Made by a program: the position numbers and the translations under genes
In this document: one piece after another, positions 20,119 to 28,992 of the stretch
Layout: every line of letters begins with the position of its first letter
How positions within the stretch are numbered: position 1 is the first letter of the stretch
The notes under the pieces: generated by a model
Seen by the model: only the letters and a program-made list of their open reading frames with translations
The model's database searches: none
What the model was told of the DNA's origin: nothing
Assembly: GCF_010020825.1 (NCBI RefSeq)
Contig: NZ_JAACJE010000001.1
Coordinates: 2,232,001 to 2,296,000 of the forward strand
Length of the DNA: 64,000 bases
DNA from: Acidovorax sp. 210-6
GTDB lineage: Bacteria > Pseudomonadota > Gammaproteobacteria > Burkholderiales > Burkholderiaceae_C
Direction: 5' to 3'

Positions 20119-21273
20119 TCACAGGAAGCGCGAGGCCAGCTCCTTCATGATTTCGTTGGTGCCGCCGTAGATGCGCTGCACACGGGCGTCGGCATACAGG
20201 CGGGCGATGACGTATTCCTTCATGTAGCCATAGCCGCCAAACAGCTGCAGGCATTCGTCGATCAGCTTGCACTGGTTGTCGGAGATCCAGTACTTGATGA
20301 GCGCGGCACGGTCCACGCCCAGCTCGCCTTTGAGGTGCGCCACCATGGCCGCATCGACCAGCGCGCGCGATGCCATCAACAGCGCCTGGCATTCGGCCAG
20401 CTTGAAGCGCGTGTTCTGGAACGCAAAGATGGGCTTGCCGAACGCCTGGCGCTCCTTGGTGTACGCCAAGGTTTCCTGCATGGCCAGCTCCATGGCGGCG
20501 ATGCCGGCCACGGCGACGATCAGGCGCTCCTGCGGCAGCTCCTGCATCAGCTGGATGAAACCCATGCCCTCGTGCGCGCCGAGCAGGTTGGAGGCGGGAA
20601 CGACCACGTCATCAAAAAACAGTTCAGACGTGTCCTGGGATTCCATGCCGAGCTTGTCGAGGTTGCGTCCACGGCGAAAGCCCTGCACCTGCTCCGTTTC
20701 GACGACCATCAACGACATGCCCTGCGCGCCCTGGTCCTTGTCGGTCTTGCAGACCACGATGACGAGGTTGGCGAGCTGGCCGTTGGTGATGAAGGTCTTG
20801 CTGCCGTTGATGCGGTAGCTGTCGCCCTCCTTGACAGCCGTGGTGCGCACGCCCTGCAGATCGGAGCCGGTGCCGGGCTCGGTCATGGCGATGGCGCCAA
20901 TCAGCTCGCCCGTGGCCAGGCGCGGCAGCCAACGCTTTTTCTGTTCTTCGGTGCCGTGGTGCAGGATGTAGGGCGCCACGATGCCCGAGTGCAGCGAGCC
21001 GCCAAAGCCGGAAATGCCCGCCGCGCCCTGGGCCAGGATCAGCACCGCCTCGTGGCCGAAGTCGCCACCTGCGCCACCGTATTCCTCGGGCATGGACGCG
21101 CACAGAAAGCCGTTGGCCCCCGCCTCTTCCCAGGCACTGCGGTCCATCATGCCGGCCTGGCGCCAGGCTTCATCCTTGGGAGCCCACTGCTCCTTGAAAA
21201 AACGGCTGGCCGTGTCGAACAGCATCTGGTGCTCGTCGGTCATCCAGGCGGCGGCGAAGTTGTGAATGGCCAC
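20119..21273 (-). CDS. Acyl-CoA dehydrogenase (first gene of beta-oxidation operon)
   Basis: 384 residues from a GTG at 21273. The GTG is chosen because AAGGAG (complement at 21281-21286) lies about seven bases upstream, whereas the in-frame ATG at 21243 has none. FAD acyl-CoA dehydrogenase motifs are [30 protein letters not shown] and [11 protein letters not shown]. The YGGT context puts it in the long-chain/isovaleryl-like branch. It is the promoter-proximal gene of a seven-gene operon (down to 12341). The upstream region carries a GGTAAT-N4-ATTACC palindrome shared with the divergent tetR promoter. Confidence 0.93.
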   Translation of the reverse strand: MAIHNFAAAWMTDEHQMLFDTASRFFKEQWAPKDEAWRQAGMMDRSAWEEAGANGFLCASMPEEYGGAGGDFGHEAVLILAQGAAGISGFGGSLHSGIVAPYILHHGTEEQKKRWLPRLATGELIGAIAMTEPGTGSDLQGVRTTAVKEGDSYRINGSKTFITNGQLANLVIVVCKTDKDQGAQGMSLMVVETEQVQGFRRGRNLDKLGMESQDTSELFFDDVVVPASNLLGAHEGMGFIQLMQELPQERLIVAVAGIAAMELAMQETLAYTKERQAFGKPIFAFQNTRFKLAECQALLMASRALVDAAMVAHLKGELGVDRAALIKYWISDNQCKLIDECLQLFGGYGYMKEYVIARLYADARVQRIYGGTNEIMKELASRFL

Positions 21274-21280
21274 AGAAAGG

Positions 21281-21286
21281 CTCCTT
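21281..21286 (-). promoter_or_regulatory. Ribosome binding site deciding the GTG start of the acyl-CoA dehydrogenase
   Basis: On the minus strand this reads AAGGAG, about seven bases before GTG 21273, and supports that start over the downstream ATG at 21243. Confidence 0.7.
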
Positions 21287-21336
21287 GCAAATAATCGGTT
21301 CCAAAACGCTTGCCTGCAGGCAGACCAGGGATCTAC

Positions 21337-21352
21337 GGTAATCAGCATTACC
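21337..21352. promoter_or_regulatory. Candidate TetR operator of the beta-oxidation operon
   Basis: GGTAATCAGCATTACC is a perfect 6+6 palindrome with a four-base spacer. It lies about 65 bp upstream of the operon's first start codon. A further half-site ATTACC lies at 21359-21364. The same arms recur at the tetR start. Assignment to the adjacent TetR protein is inference. Confidence 0.6.
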
Positions 21353-21515
21353 CACCTGATTACCAAGGGAAAACCATGGTCTTTGGCCTGATTCGGCAGG
21401 TGTGCGATCCGTTTTTGTGAGTCAATGAACAGGTAACGCAACAGTTCGCATGGTGACCAATACGGAACCATCGCGCAAGGTGACGCAACTGCGTTTCACT
21501 GGCAACATCACCATT

Positions 21516-21533
21516 TGGTAATATCAATTACCA
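21516..21533. promoter_or_regulatory. Candidate TetR autoregulatory operator overlapping its start codon
   Basis: TGGTAAT-ATCA-ATTACCA is a perfect 7+7 palindrome whose core is the same GGTAAT-N4-ATTACC found at 21337. Its last base is the A of the tetR ATG. Repressor bound here would block initiation at, or elongation past, the start. Confidence 0.6.
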
Positions 21534-22177
21534 TGTCGGAAAGCCATCGTCCCGAAGCCAGCCCAGGCACCGCAGAGTTCTCCCCCAAGGCACCCCTGAC
21601 TGCCATGCGCAGCGACACGCTCGCCCGCGTGGAAAAAGCGGTGCTGGACCTGTTTTCCAGCCGCGACTTCCACGAAGTGAGCCTGCACGACGTGGCCCGC
21701 AGCGCCAACGTATCGCTGCAGACCATCTACAAATACTTCGGGAGCAAGGAAGCGCTGGTGTACAGCATGCTCGACATCATGCTGGGACGCCTGGCAGAGC
21801 GCATGATCGACCACCTGCAGGGCATCGACGACGCGCGCGAGCGCCTGCGCAAAACCTGCTGGGTCACGCTGGACTACATGGACAAACACCCGGCCGTCAT
21901 GTTGCTGATGTTCACCGCCGTGCCCGTGTCGCGGCACAAGAACATCGGCATTTACGAGAGCCCGGAACTGATGAGCGCCTTTCTGGGTGTATTCAAGGAC
22001 GGCCAGGCACGCGGCGTGCTGAACGACCGGGTGTCCAGCAAGGTGTTGCTGGACGTGTTCATGGGCATCGTCGGCCGCGTGGTGCTGATGCACATCGTGC
22101 GTGGCGAAAAACGCCCATTGACCGCACAGTTCGATGAGCTGTTTCACATCCTGTGGCGGGCGATGTCAGCCGACTGA
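21533..22177 (+). CDS. TetR-family transcriptional regulator of the beta-oxidation operon
   Basis: About 214 residues. The N-terminal helix-turn-helix is recognisable in VSLHDVARSANVSLQTIYKYFGSKEAL (cited as its two halves: VSLHDVARSANV and SLQTIYKYFGSKEAL). The C-terminal ligand domain is helical and unrecognised. Divergent from the acyl-CoA dehydrogenase operon, the usual arrangement for FadR/PsrA-like TetR repressors that sense acyl-CoA. The ATG at 21533 has no Shine-Dalgarno and touches an operator-like palindrome, so the mRNA may be leaderless. Otherwise translation may begin at a later in-frame ATG (21605), still upstream of the helix-turn-helix. Confidence 0.88.
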   Translation: MSESHRPEASPGTAEFSPKAPLTAMRSDTLARVEKAVLDLFSSRDFHEVSLHDVARSANVSLQTIYKYFGSKEALVYSMLDIMLGRLAERMIDHLQGIDDARERLRKTCWVTLDYMDKHPAVMLLMFTAVPVSRHKNIGIYESPELMSAFLGVFKDGQARGVLNDRVSSKVLLDVFMGIVGRVVLMHIVRGEKRPLTAQFDELFHILWRAMSAD

Positions 22178-22260
22178 ATCCTCCTTGGCCACTCCTGCCG
22201 GCCCCCACAGTGAACGCCGGGGCGTTTGCCAACACCCGCTAAAAGTAGAATCTCGCCCTC

Positions 22261-24060
22261 ATGCCCGCTCCAGACGCCAGCCCTCAGCATTCCCCCAGCA
22301 CCAGTTCTGCGGCCCCTGACGAGCCATTGCGCGCGCGGCTGGCGCGCCTGTCGGTGTATTTCGGTCTGCACCACCGATGGGCCTGGACGGCTGCCGTGCT
22401 TGCCACATTGGCCGTGGGCATTACCGAACCCCTCATTCCCGCGCTCCTCAAACCTTTGCTGGACCAAGGCTTTACCCAGGGCACGCTGCAGCTCTGGATG
22501 GTTCCAGCGGCCATCATGGGCATTTTTCTGGTGCGCGGGCTGTCCCAGTTTGTCGGGCAATACGCCCTGGCCCGCATTGCCAACGAAGGCATGCTGGCAC
22601 TGCGCCGGCAGCTTTTTGACCGTTTGCTGGCGGCCGAACTGGGACTGTTCACGCGCCAGTCAGCCAGCAGCCTGTCCAACACCGTGGTCTATGAAGTTCA
22701 GACCGGTGCGTCCCTTATCGTCCAGGCGCTGCTGAGCATTTCGCGCGATGGCTTCACCCTGGTCGCGTTGCTGGTGTATCTGCTGTACCTGAACTGGCAG
22801 CTCACGCTCATCGTCGCGGTGGTCGTGCCCGGCGTGGCGTGGATCATGAAGACCCTCTCGCGGCGCCTGTACCACCTGACCAAGAGCGGCCAACAGGCCA
22901 CCGACGAACTGGCCTATGTGGTCGAGGAAAACGTGCTCGCCCACCGCATGGTGCGCCTGCATGGTGCGCAGCCCGCACAGGCCAAGCGATTCGATGCGCT
23001 CAGCCGCCGGCTGCGTGGTTTGGCGATCAAGTCCACCATCGCCTCCTCGGCCATGACGCCGCTGACCCAACTGCTGGCCGCTGCAGCCCTGTCCACCGTG
23101 ATTTGCGTGGCCTTGTGGCAAAGCCGCGGTGTTGGCGCTGCCGCCCAGGACGTGACCGTGGGCGGCTTTGTGGCCTTCATCACGGCCATGCTGATGCTCA
23201 TTGCCCCTATCCGCCGCCTGGCAGACGTTGCCAGCCCCCTGACACGCGGCGTGGCAGCGCTGGAGCGCGGCCTGAACCTGCTGGGCCACGCCCCTGCCGA
23301 GACTGGCGGCAGCCACGCCCCCGGCCACGCGCGCGGTGCCATCACGCTGCGCGGGGTGCGCGTGGCCTTTGCAGCCGACCAGGCGCCCGCGCTGAGTGGT
23401 GTCGATCTGCAGGTGCAGCCCGGTGAGGTGGTGGCCCTGGTCGGCCCCTCTGGCGCAGGCAAGACCACGCTGGTGAACCTGCTGCCACGCTTTGTGCAGC
23501 ACAGCGCAGGCGAGGTGCTGCTGGACGACCACCGCGTGCAGGACTGGGACCTGACGGCGCTGCGCGCGCAGTTCGCCCTGGTGAGCCAGGACGTGGTGAT
23601 GTTCAACGACAGCATTGCCGCCAACGTGGCGCTGGGTCAGGATGTGGATCTGCAACGCGTGCACGAATGCCTGGCAGCCGCCAACCTCTCGGCCTATGTG
23701 GAAGGCCTGCCCCAAGGGGTGAACACCTTGGTCGGTCACAACGCCACACAGCTCTCAGGCGGCCAGCGCCAGCGCCTGGCGATCGCGCGTGCACTGTACA
23801 AGAATGCCCCGATTCTGATCCTGGACGAAGCCACTTCGGCTCTGGACACCGAATCCGAACGCCTGGTGCAGGACGCCCTGCAACGGCTCATGCAGGGCCG
23901 CACCACGCTGGTGATTGCGCACCGGCTGTCCACCATCGAACATGCCGACCGCGTGGTGGTGATGGAGCGCGGCCGGATTGTGGAACAAGGCACGCACGCA
24001 GAGCTGCTGGCCCAGGGCGGCCTGTATGCCCGCCTGCAGGCGCGCCCGCAGGACGAATGA
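22261..24060 (+). CDS. msbA: Lipid A export ATP-binding/permease protein
   Basis: 599-residue homodimeric ABC exporter that flips lipid A core across the inner membrane. The N-terminal six-helix domain (about 35-340) is followed by the nucleotide-binding domain. That domain has Walker A GPSGAGKTT, signature LSGGQRQR, Walker B ILILDEATS and an H-loop in VIAHRLST. A proline/serine-rich 25-residue extension precedes TM1. The gene is monocistronic, between tetR and a convergent ankyrin gene. The MsbA assignment rests on length and domain pattern; other half-size exporters are possible. Confidence 0.88.
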   Translation: MPAPDASPQHSPSTSSAAPDEPLRARLARLSVYFGLHHRWAWTAAVLATLAVGITEPLIPALLKPLLDQGFTQGTLQLWMVPAAIMGIFLVRGLSQFVGQYALARIANEGMLALRRQLFDRLLAAELGLFTRQSASSLSNTVVYEVQTGASLIVQALLSISRDGFTLVALLVYLLYLNWQLTLIVAVVVPGVAWIMKTLSRRLYHLTKSGQQATDELAYVVEENVLAHRMVRLHGAQPAQAKRFDALSRRLRGLAIKSTIASSAMTPLTQLLAAAALSTVICVALWQSRGVGAAAQDVTVGGFVAFITAMLMLIAPIRRLADVASPLTRGVAALERGLNLLGHAPAETGGSHAPGHARGAITLRGVRVAFAADQAPALSGVDLQVQPGEVVALVGPSGAGKTTLVNLLPRFVQHSAGEVLLDDHRVQDWDLTALRAQFALVSQDVVMFNDSIAANVALGQDVDLQRVHECLAAANLSAYVEGLPQGVNTLVGHNATQLSGGQRQRLAIARALYKNAPILILDEATSALDTESERLVQDALQRLMQGRTTLVIAHRLSTIEHADRVVVMERGRIVEQGTHAELLAQGGLYARLQARPQDE

Positions 24061-24082
24061 AACGCAGCCGCTGAAAAGCGAT

Positions 24083-24760
24083 CTACCAGCGCCCCCGGTT
24101 GGGCTGACGCTGGCGGATGGCTGCGGCGATGAGGTCGGCCATGTCCTTGCGGTTGGCGCGCAGGGCAAAGTCGGCCGCGCTGAGCCCCAACTTGTTCTTG
24201 AGCGCCGGGTCGGCCCCCTCCTTGAGCAGCAGCTCTGCCGATTCACGCGTGCCGTAGTGCACCGCCATCATCAGCGGCGTGGTTCCGTTGGGGGATTCCG
24301 CATCGATGTAGGCATGGTGCTCCAGCAGCAGGGCGATGACCTCGGGTTGCTGCGGTGTGGTGCCCGTGGCCGCGTAGTGCAGCGGCGTCCAGCCGGCTTT
24401 GTTCACGTCGGCCTCGCGCTCGATCAGGCTGCGCACGGCCTGCACCTGGCCGCGCAGGGCAGCGATCATCAAGGGGCTCTCGTCCTGCGTGTTGCGGGCA
24501 TCCACCTGCAGGCCACGGGCCTGCAACAGGGCATCGAACACCTTGAACGAACCGTTCTGCAGGGCGAGCGTCAGACCGACATGCCCCTTGGGATCGCGCG
24601 TGTTGGGATCGAAGCCACGTTGCAGCAGCGCATTGATGGCGCCAGGATCATCGCGCACCACGGCAACAAAGAAGTCTTCGTAGGAACCGGCCCGCACCGG
24701 CAGGCAGGCCGCACAGGCCAGAGCCAGCAGGCTGCGGCGCGCCAAGGTCAACGCGCTCAT
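24083..24760 (-). CDS. Exported ankyrin-repeat protein
   Basis: 225 residues. A signal peptide ends near CLPVRAGS (about residue 24). About five ankyrin repeats follow, seen in repeated motifs such as [22 protein letters not shown] and [17 protein letters not shown]. It probably scaffolds protein contacts in the periplasm; partner unknown. The start codon overlaps the tatD stop by three bases, so it is coupled to tatD at the end of the mltG-tmk-holB-pilZ-tatD line. It is convergent with msbA. Confidence 0.85.
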   Translation of the reverse strand: MSALTLARRSLLALACAACLPVRAGSYEDFFVAVVRDDPGAINALLQRGFDPNTRDPKGHVGLTLALQNGSFKVFDALLQARGLQVDARNTQDESPLMIAALRGQVQAVRSLIEREADVNKAGWTPLHYAATGTTPQQPEVIALLLEHHAYIDAESPNGTTPLMMAVHYGTRESAELLLKEGADPALKNKLGLSAADFALRANRKDMADLIAAAIRQRQPNRGRW

Positions 24761-25566
24761 GGCTGCACCACGCCCTTGAACAGGCTCTCGAAGTTGCGGC
24801 CCGTGGCCTCGGCCACGGTCTCCACGGCCATGCCGCGCACGGCGGCGATCTGGCGTGCCACTTCGGGCACGTAGGCGGGGCTGTTGGTCTTGCCTCGGTA
24901 GGGCACGGGCGCCAGGTAGGGGCTGTCGGTTTCGATGAGCATGCGATCCATGGGAACAAAGGCGGCCACATCGCGCAGGTCTTGCGCGTTGCGGAAGGTA
25001 ATGATGCCCGAGAACGAAATGTAGTAGCCCAGATCGAGTGCTGCGCGCGCCACGGCGGCGGTTTCGGTGAAGCAATGGAACACGCCGCCCGCGCTGGCAG
25101 CGCTGCCATCCTCGCCCTCTTCGCGCAGGATGCGCAGCGTGTCGTCCGAGGCACTGCGCGTATGGATCACCAGGGGCTTGCCACAGGCGCGCGCGGCGCG
25201 GATGTGGGTGCGAAAACGCTCGCGCTGCCACTCCAGGTCGGCCACGCTGCGCCCTCCCTTGCGGTCTTCCATGCCGTAGTAGTCCAGCCCGGTCTCGCCG
25301 ATGGCGACCACGCGCGGCAGGGCCGCGCGGTCCAGCAGGTCTTGCACCGTGGGTTCGGTCACCCCCTCGTTGTCGGGGTGCACGCCCACCGAGCACCAGA
25401 AGTTGTCATACCCCGTGGCCAGCGCATGCACGTCGGCAAATTCTTCCATCGTGGTGCAGATGCACAGGGCCCGATCGACCTGCGCCGCCTGCATGGCGGC
25501 GCGGATGGCAGGCAACTGCTCGGCCAGTTGCGGAAAGGTGAGGTGGCAATGCGAATCGGTGAACAT
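24757..25566 (-). CDS. tatD: TatD-family metal-dependent hydrolase
   Basis: 269 residues, TIM-barrel metallo-hydrolase of the TatD/YcfH family (DNase activity known in E. coli). Motifs are MFTDSHCHL with metal ligands, [23 protein letters not shown] and ETDSPYLAP. The ATG at 25566 is only eight bases from the end of a 266-bp inverted-repeat element, and no Shine-Dalgarno is visible there. An open frame continues upstream through the element to a TTG at 25722, but that is read-through of the repeat and not conserved protein. The element separates tatD from its usual operon partner pilZ. Confidence 0.95.
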   Translation of the reverse strand: MFTDSHCHLTFPQLAEQLPAIRAAMQAAQVDRALCICTTMEEFADVHALATGYDNFWCSVGVHPDNEGVTEPTVQDLLDRAALPRVVAIGETGLDYYGMEDRKGGRSVADLEWQRERFRTHIRAARACGKPLVIHTRSASDDTLRILREEGEDGSAASAGGVFHCFTETAAVARAALDLGYYISFSGIITFRNAQDLRDVAAFVPMDRMLIETDSPYLAPVPYRGKTNSPAYVPEVARQIAAVRGMAVETVAEATGRNFESLFKGVVQP

Positions 25567-25574
25567 GACTGGCC

Positions 25575-25840
25575 AGTGTAGTGTTTCACTCTGATTGGCA
25601 CTTTCAGAGCCCCGAAAAAGCTGCCCGGCTAGGCGCAGCGCGCAGGCAATGGTGGTGCCCTTGCCAAGCGCTGCAACGACGCTGGGCAGCTTTTTCAGGG
25701 CTCCCTTCGGGCCAGTGGCCAAGGGGCCATCTGCGTTGTTGCAGTGGCTTGACGTAACCCGTTATGCCTGCGCCCCTGCGCCTAGCAGCTGACCCCTTGG
25801 CCACTGGCTGAAAGTGCCAATCAGAGTGAAACACTACACT
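25575..25840. mobile_element. 266-bp MITE-like element with perfect 33-bp terminal inverted repeats
   Basis: The outer arms at 25575-25607 and 25808-25840 are exact reverse complements over 33 bp. The interior has further imperfect pairs. One is 25608-25629 with about 25682-25703 (AAAAAGCTGCCC / GGGCAGCTTTTT). Others are CCAGTGGCCAAGGGG with CCCCTTGGCCACTGG, and TAGGCGCAG with CTGCGCCTA. No plausible coding sequence is inside and no clear target-site duplication flanks it. It looks like a non-autonomous palindromic element or an extended structured RNA. Placed between pilZ and tatD, it probably interrupts or attenuates an ancestral operon. Confidence 0.8.
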
Positions 25841-25895
25841 AGAAAAACAAAGCCGACCCGCGCGGACACGGATCGGCAAACAAACAATGCAACGC

Positions 25896-26255
25896 TCAAA
25901 TGGTCTGCGTCGGGCGGTCCGAACCCAGCGCTGCGCCGAGGATCTGCTCGATCTTCACCTTGAGCTGGCGCGATTTTTCGTCCTTGGGAAACTGGATGCC
26001 CACGCCCTGCGTGCGGTTGCCCCCGGCACGCGCTGGCGTGACCCAGGCCACACGGCCCGCCACCGGGTAGCGCTGTGGGTCGTCAGGCAGCGTCAGCAGC
26101 ACATACACGTCATCGCCCAAGCGGTATTCGCGCGTGGTGGGCACAAAGATGCCGCCCTCTTCAAAGAACGGAATGTAGGCTGCATGCAAGGCGCCCTTTT
26201 CCTTGATGGCCAGCTGCATGACGCTGGGACGGGGCGCTGTGGAGGGGGTGCTCAT
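25896..26255 (-). CDS. pilZ: PilZ domain protein of type IV pilus biogenesis
   Basis: 119 residues. The single PilZ-like domain is recognisable from GGIFVPTTREYRLGDDVYVLLTLP and PVAGRVAWVTP. The classic RxxxR c-di-GMP motif is not evident, as in the type IV pilus PilZ orthologues that bind FimX/PilB rather than c-di-GMP. Its start overlaps the holB stop by four bases. The mltG-tmk-holB-pilZ order is the standard betaproteobacterial one. PilU is also encoded in this window. Confidence 0.88.
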   Translation of the reverse strand: MSTPSTAPRPSVMQLAIKEKGALHAAYIPFFEEGGIFVPTTREYRLGDDVYVLLTLPDDPQRYPVAGRVAWVTPARAGGNRTQGVGIQFPKDEKSRQLKVKIEQILGAALGSDRPTQTI

Positions 26256-27292
26256 GGTCTAGCGGACGGTGACGTTGAGGGCGAGTGTAGGGTGTTTCGT
26301 GCCTGGGCGACAAGCGCCTCCAGCATCAGGCCTGTGTTGTAGGGATGCTCTGCTGTGCGCGCAGCCTGCAAGAGCGCGCGCGACCACCGGGTCAGCGCTG
26401 CCAGCGGAGGCGCGGGCGGCAGGTCGGCGGCGGCAAAGTAGCGCGGCGCGGCACCCACTTGCACAGCCATGAGGTCATGGCAAAGCTTTTGCAGCGCGGT
26501 GATGGCCTGCGCCGGGCTGGCCTGCGCCAGCACGGTGGGCACACCGCGCAGCAAGCCCTTGGGAAAGTCGGCCCAGGCCTGCGGCTCCAGGCTGCTGTGG
26601 GCCAGTTGCAGTGCATCGTAGGGACGCCCGCCTGCAGCGCGCAACCAGGCCTGCGCGGCTGGGCCGGACACGCCCTGCGCGGCCAGCCAGGCTTGCATCT
26701 GCGCATCATCGGGCCAGGCCATGGCATGGCCCAGGCAGCGGCTGCGGATGGTGGGCAGCAACTGGTGCGCCGCCTCGCTGGCCAGCACAAAACGCACGTC
26801 ACCGGGCGGCTCCTCCAACGTCTTGAGCAAGGCGTTGGCGGTCACGTGGTTCATCTGTTCGGCCGGGTACACCAGCACAGCCTTGCCCCGGCCGCGTGCA
26901 CTGGTGCGCTGGGCAAACTCCACGGCGTCGCGCATGGCCTCCACGCGGATCTCGGCGCTGGGCTTGCGCTTCTTGTCGTCGATCTCGGCCTGCGCCTTTT
27001 CGGGCAAGGGCCAGCCTTGGGCCAGCATCTCGGTTTCGGGCATGAGCACGCACAGGTCGGCGTGGGTGTGCACGTCGATGGCGTGGCAGCTGGCGCACTG
27101 GCCGCAGGCGCTGCCATCCGTTGCCGGGGATTCGCACAGCCACGCGCGCACCAGCTCCAGAGCCAAGGGAAACTGCCCCAGGCCCGAGGGCCCGTGCAGC
27201 AGCCAGGCATGGCCACGCTGGGCCAGCAAGTGCGCGCGCTGGGCGGCAATCCAGGGCGGTGGTGCAGCGGTGCTGCCCGAACCCTGGCTCAC
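26252..27292 (-). CDS. holB: DNA polymerase III subunit delta prime
   Basis: 346 residues, clamp-loader delta' subunit. The N-terminal AAA+-like domain has a degenerate P-loop (GPSGLGQF, Lys lost, as expected for a non-hydrolysing delta'). A Cys4 zinc motif is seen in CGQCASC with a preceding Cys, and the sensor region RCLGHA follows. The chosen start is GTG at 27292, which overlaps the tmk stop (GTGA). Longer upstream frames overlap tmk and lack homology. It is cotranscribed with tmk and pilZ. Confidence 0.92.
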   Translation of the reverse strand: MSQGSGSTAAPPPWIAAQRAHLLAQRGHAWLLHGPSGLGQFPLALELVRAWLCESPATDGSACGQCASCHAIDVHTHADLCVLMPETEMLAQGWPLPEKAQAEIDDKKRKPSAEIRVEAMRDAVEFAQRTSARGRGKAVLVYPAEQMNHVTANALLKTLEEPPGDVRFVLASEAAHQLLPTIRSRCLGHAMAWPDDAQMQAWLAAQGVSGPAAQAWLRAAGGRPYDALQLAHSSLEPQAWADFPKGLLRGVPTVLAQASPAQAITALQKLCHDLMAVQVGAAPRYFAAADLPPAPPLAALTRWSRALLQAARTAEHPYNTGLMLEALVAQARNTLHSPSTSPSARP

Positions 27293-27966
27293 GCCCCGCC
27301 CTCCTGCCCCGGCATGGCGGCCTGTGCCAGCCAACCACGCTGCGCCAGCACCTGCAGCAATTGGGCCCACACCGCATCGCGGGGCTGTGCCGCATCCAGG
27401 CGGGCAAAGCGCTGCGGTGCCGCCTGGGCGCGCCGGGCATAGCCCTGGGCCACGCGCGTGAAAAAGGCCTCGTCCTGCGACTCGAACCGGTCGGGCGTGC
27501 GGGCCGCGGCCAAGCGCTGCGCCGCCGTGGCCGGGAGCAGATCAAACCAGAAGGTCAGGTCAGGTTCACGCATCAAATCGGGCTGCATGGCAAGCCCCGT
27601 CTGCGCCATGCGCTCCAATATCGATAGCAAATCCCAATCGAAGCCACGCCCACCGCCCTGGTAGGCAAAGGTGGCATCGGTGTAGCGGTCGCACAGCACC
27701 ACTTCGCCTCGGGCCAGCGCAGGCTCGATGACCTGGCGCAGGTGGTCGCGCCGGCCGGCAAACACCAGCAGCGCCTCGGTGAGCGCATCCATGGGTTCGC
27801 CCAGCAGCAGCGTGCGCAGCTTTTCGGCCAGCGGGGTGCCGCCCGGTTCACGTGTGACGGTGACGCTGCGCCCAGCGCTGCGCAAGGCGGCCGCCAGTGC
27901 CTCGATGTGCGAGGACTTGCCCGCGCCATCGATCCCCTCGAAGGTGATGAACAAACCTGGGGTCAT
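27289..27966 (-). CDS. tmk: Thymidylate kinase
   Basis: 225 residues; phosphorylates dTMP to dTDP. The P-loop is [11 protein letters not shown]. The DR motif is [17 protein letters not shown]. The [10 protein letters not shown] segment is also typical. Coupled by four-base overlaps to mltG upstream and holB downstream. A faint match to the dispersed repeat (TTGCTATCGATATTGGAGCGC on the minus strand near 27607-27632) falls within [10 protein letters not shown], but this is at noise level. Confidence 0.97.
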   Translation of the reverse strand: MTPGLFITFEGIDGAGKSSHIEALAAALRSAGRSVTVTREPGGTPLAEKLRTLLLGEPMDALTEALLVFAGRRDHLRQVIEPALARGEVVLCDRYTDATFAYQGGGRGFDWDLLSILERMAQTGLAMQPDLMREPDLTFWFDLLPATAAQRLAAARTPDRFESQDEAFFTRVAQGYARRAQAAPQRFARLDAAQPRDAVWAQLLQVLAQRGWLAQAAMPGQEGGA

Positions 27967-28946
27967 TTCTTTTGCAGTTGGTAGCGCTGGACGGCGCGGT
28001 TGTGTTCTTCGAGCGTGGCGCTGAAATGGCTGCTGCCATCGCCACGCGCCACGAAGTACAAGGCCCGCGTCGCCTGGGGCTGCACCGCTGCCATGAGCGA
28101 GGCCTTGCCCGGCATGGCGATGGGCGTGGGTGGCAGGCCCGTACGGGTGTAGGTGTTCCAGGGCGTGTCGGTCTGCAGGTCACGCTTGCGCAGGTTGCCG
28201 TCAAACTTCTCGCCCAGGCCGTAGATCACGGTCGGGTCGGTCTGCAGCAGCATGCCGGTGCGCAGGCGGTTGGCAAACACCCCGGCGATCTGCGGCCGGT
28301 CGGCCGCCTGGCCGGTTTCCTTTTCGACAATGCTGGCCAGGACCAGTGCCTCATCGGCGCTCTTGAGCGGCGTGTCGGCACTGCGCTGCGCCCAGGCGGC
28401 TTCCAGGTGGCGATCCATGGCGTGCAATGCGCGGCGCAGCACGGCCAGATCGCTGGAACCCTTGGCATAGGCGTAGGTATCGGGGAAGAAGCGCCCCTCG
28501 GCGGGCACGCCGGGGCGGCCGAGCTGCTGCATGATCTCAGCGTCCGACAAACTGGCGGTGTCGTGGCGCAGCTCCTCGCGGGCCAGCGCGGCGCGCATCT
28601 GGCGGAAGGTCCAGCCCTCCACCAAGGTCAGACTGCGCAGCGACTCCTCGCCGCGCACCAGCTTGTCGAGCAGTGCGATGGGCGTGGTGCCGGGCGGAAT
28701 CTCGTAGTTGCCCGCGCGTATCTCGCGCACCTTGCCCGACAGGCGGAACCAGGCAAACAGCAGGCGCGCATCGACACGCACCCCTGCGCGCTCGATGTCA
28801 CGCGCAATGGTGCGCGGCGGCGTGCCGGGTTCGATGGCCAGCTCCAGCGGCTCGCTGCCCATGGGCAGCGGCGCATGCAGCCAAGCCCATGCCGCAGCCC
28901 CCAGCGCGGTGGCCACTATCAATGCCAGAACGAGAAGTCGGCGCAC
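27963..28946 (-). CDS. mltG: Endolytic murein transglycosylase
   Basis: 327 residues (YceG family). An N-terminal membrane anchor ([20 protein letters not shown]) leads into a LysM-like region and the catalytic domain. ASIVEKETG contains the catalytic glutamate. [33 protein letters not shown]-like spacing and [11 protein letters not shown] are also family segments. It cleaves nascent glycan strands and is the first gene of the mltG-tmk-holB-pilZ operon. It is divergent from ygfZ, with 46 bp between start codons. Confidence 0.95.
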   Translation of the reverse strand: MRRLLVLALIVATALGAAAWAWLHAPLPMGSEPLELAIEPGTPPRTIARDIERAGVRVDARLLFAWFRLSGKVREIRAGNYEIPPGTTPIALLDKLVRGEESLRSLTLVEGWTFRQMRAALAREELRHDTASLSDAEIMQQLGRPGVPAEGRFFPDTYAYAKGSSDLAVLRRALHAMDRHLEAAWAQRSADTPLKSADEALVLASIVEKETGQAADRPQIAGVFANRLRTGMLLQTDPTVIYGLGEKFDGNLRKRDLQTDTPWNTYTRTGLPPTPIAMPGKASLMAAVQPQATRALYFVARGDGSSHFSATLEEHNRAVQRYQLQKK

Positions 28947-28992
28947 AACCCTGATGCCAGTAGAGTGAAGAACCGGGCATCATAATGGAGGG

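Noticed and set aside
24083-25396. 437-codon frame running from inside tatD through the ankyrin gene
   Set aside because: Its first half is an out-of-frame shadow of tatD. The real ankyrin protein starts at 24760 with a signal peptide.
25567-25722. N-terminal extension of TatD through the inverted-repeat element to a TTG
   Set aside because: The extension is encoded entirely by the repeat element and has no relation to TatD proteins, which begin at MFTDSHCH.
25566-25850. Target-site duplication flanking the 266-bp element
   Set aside because: I compared the bases just outside each 33-bp arm and found no convincing direct repeat. Either none was made or it has decayed.
27607-27632. Copy of the dispersed repeat in tmk
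   Set aside because: Only the outer TTGCTAT-type bases match and the second arm is absent. Too weak to list as a repeat.
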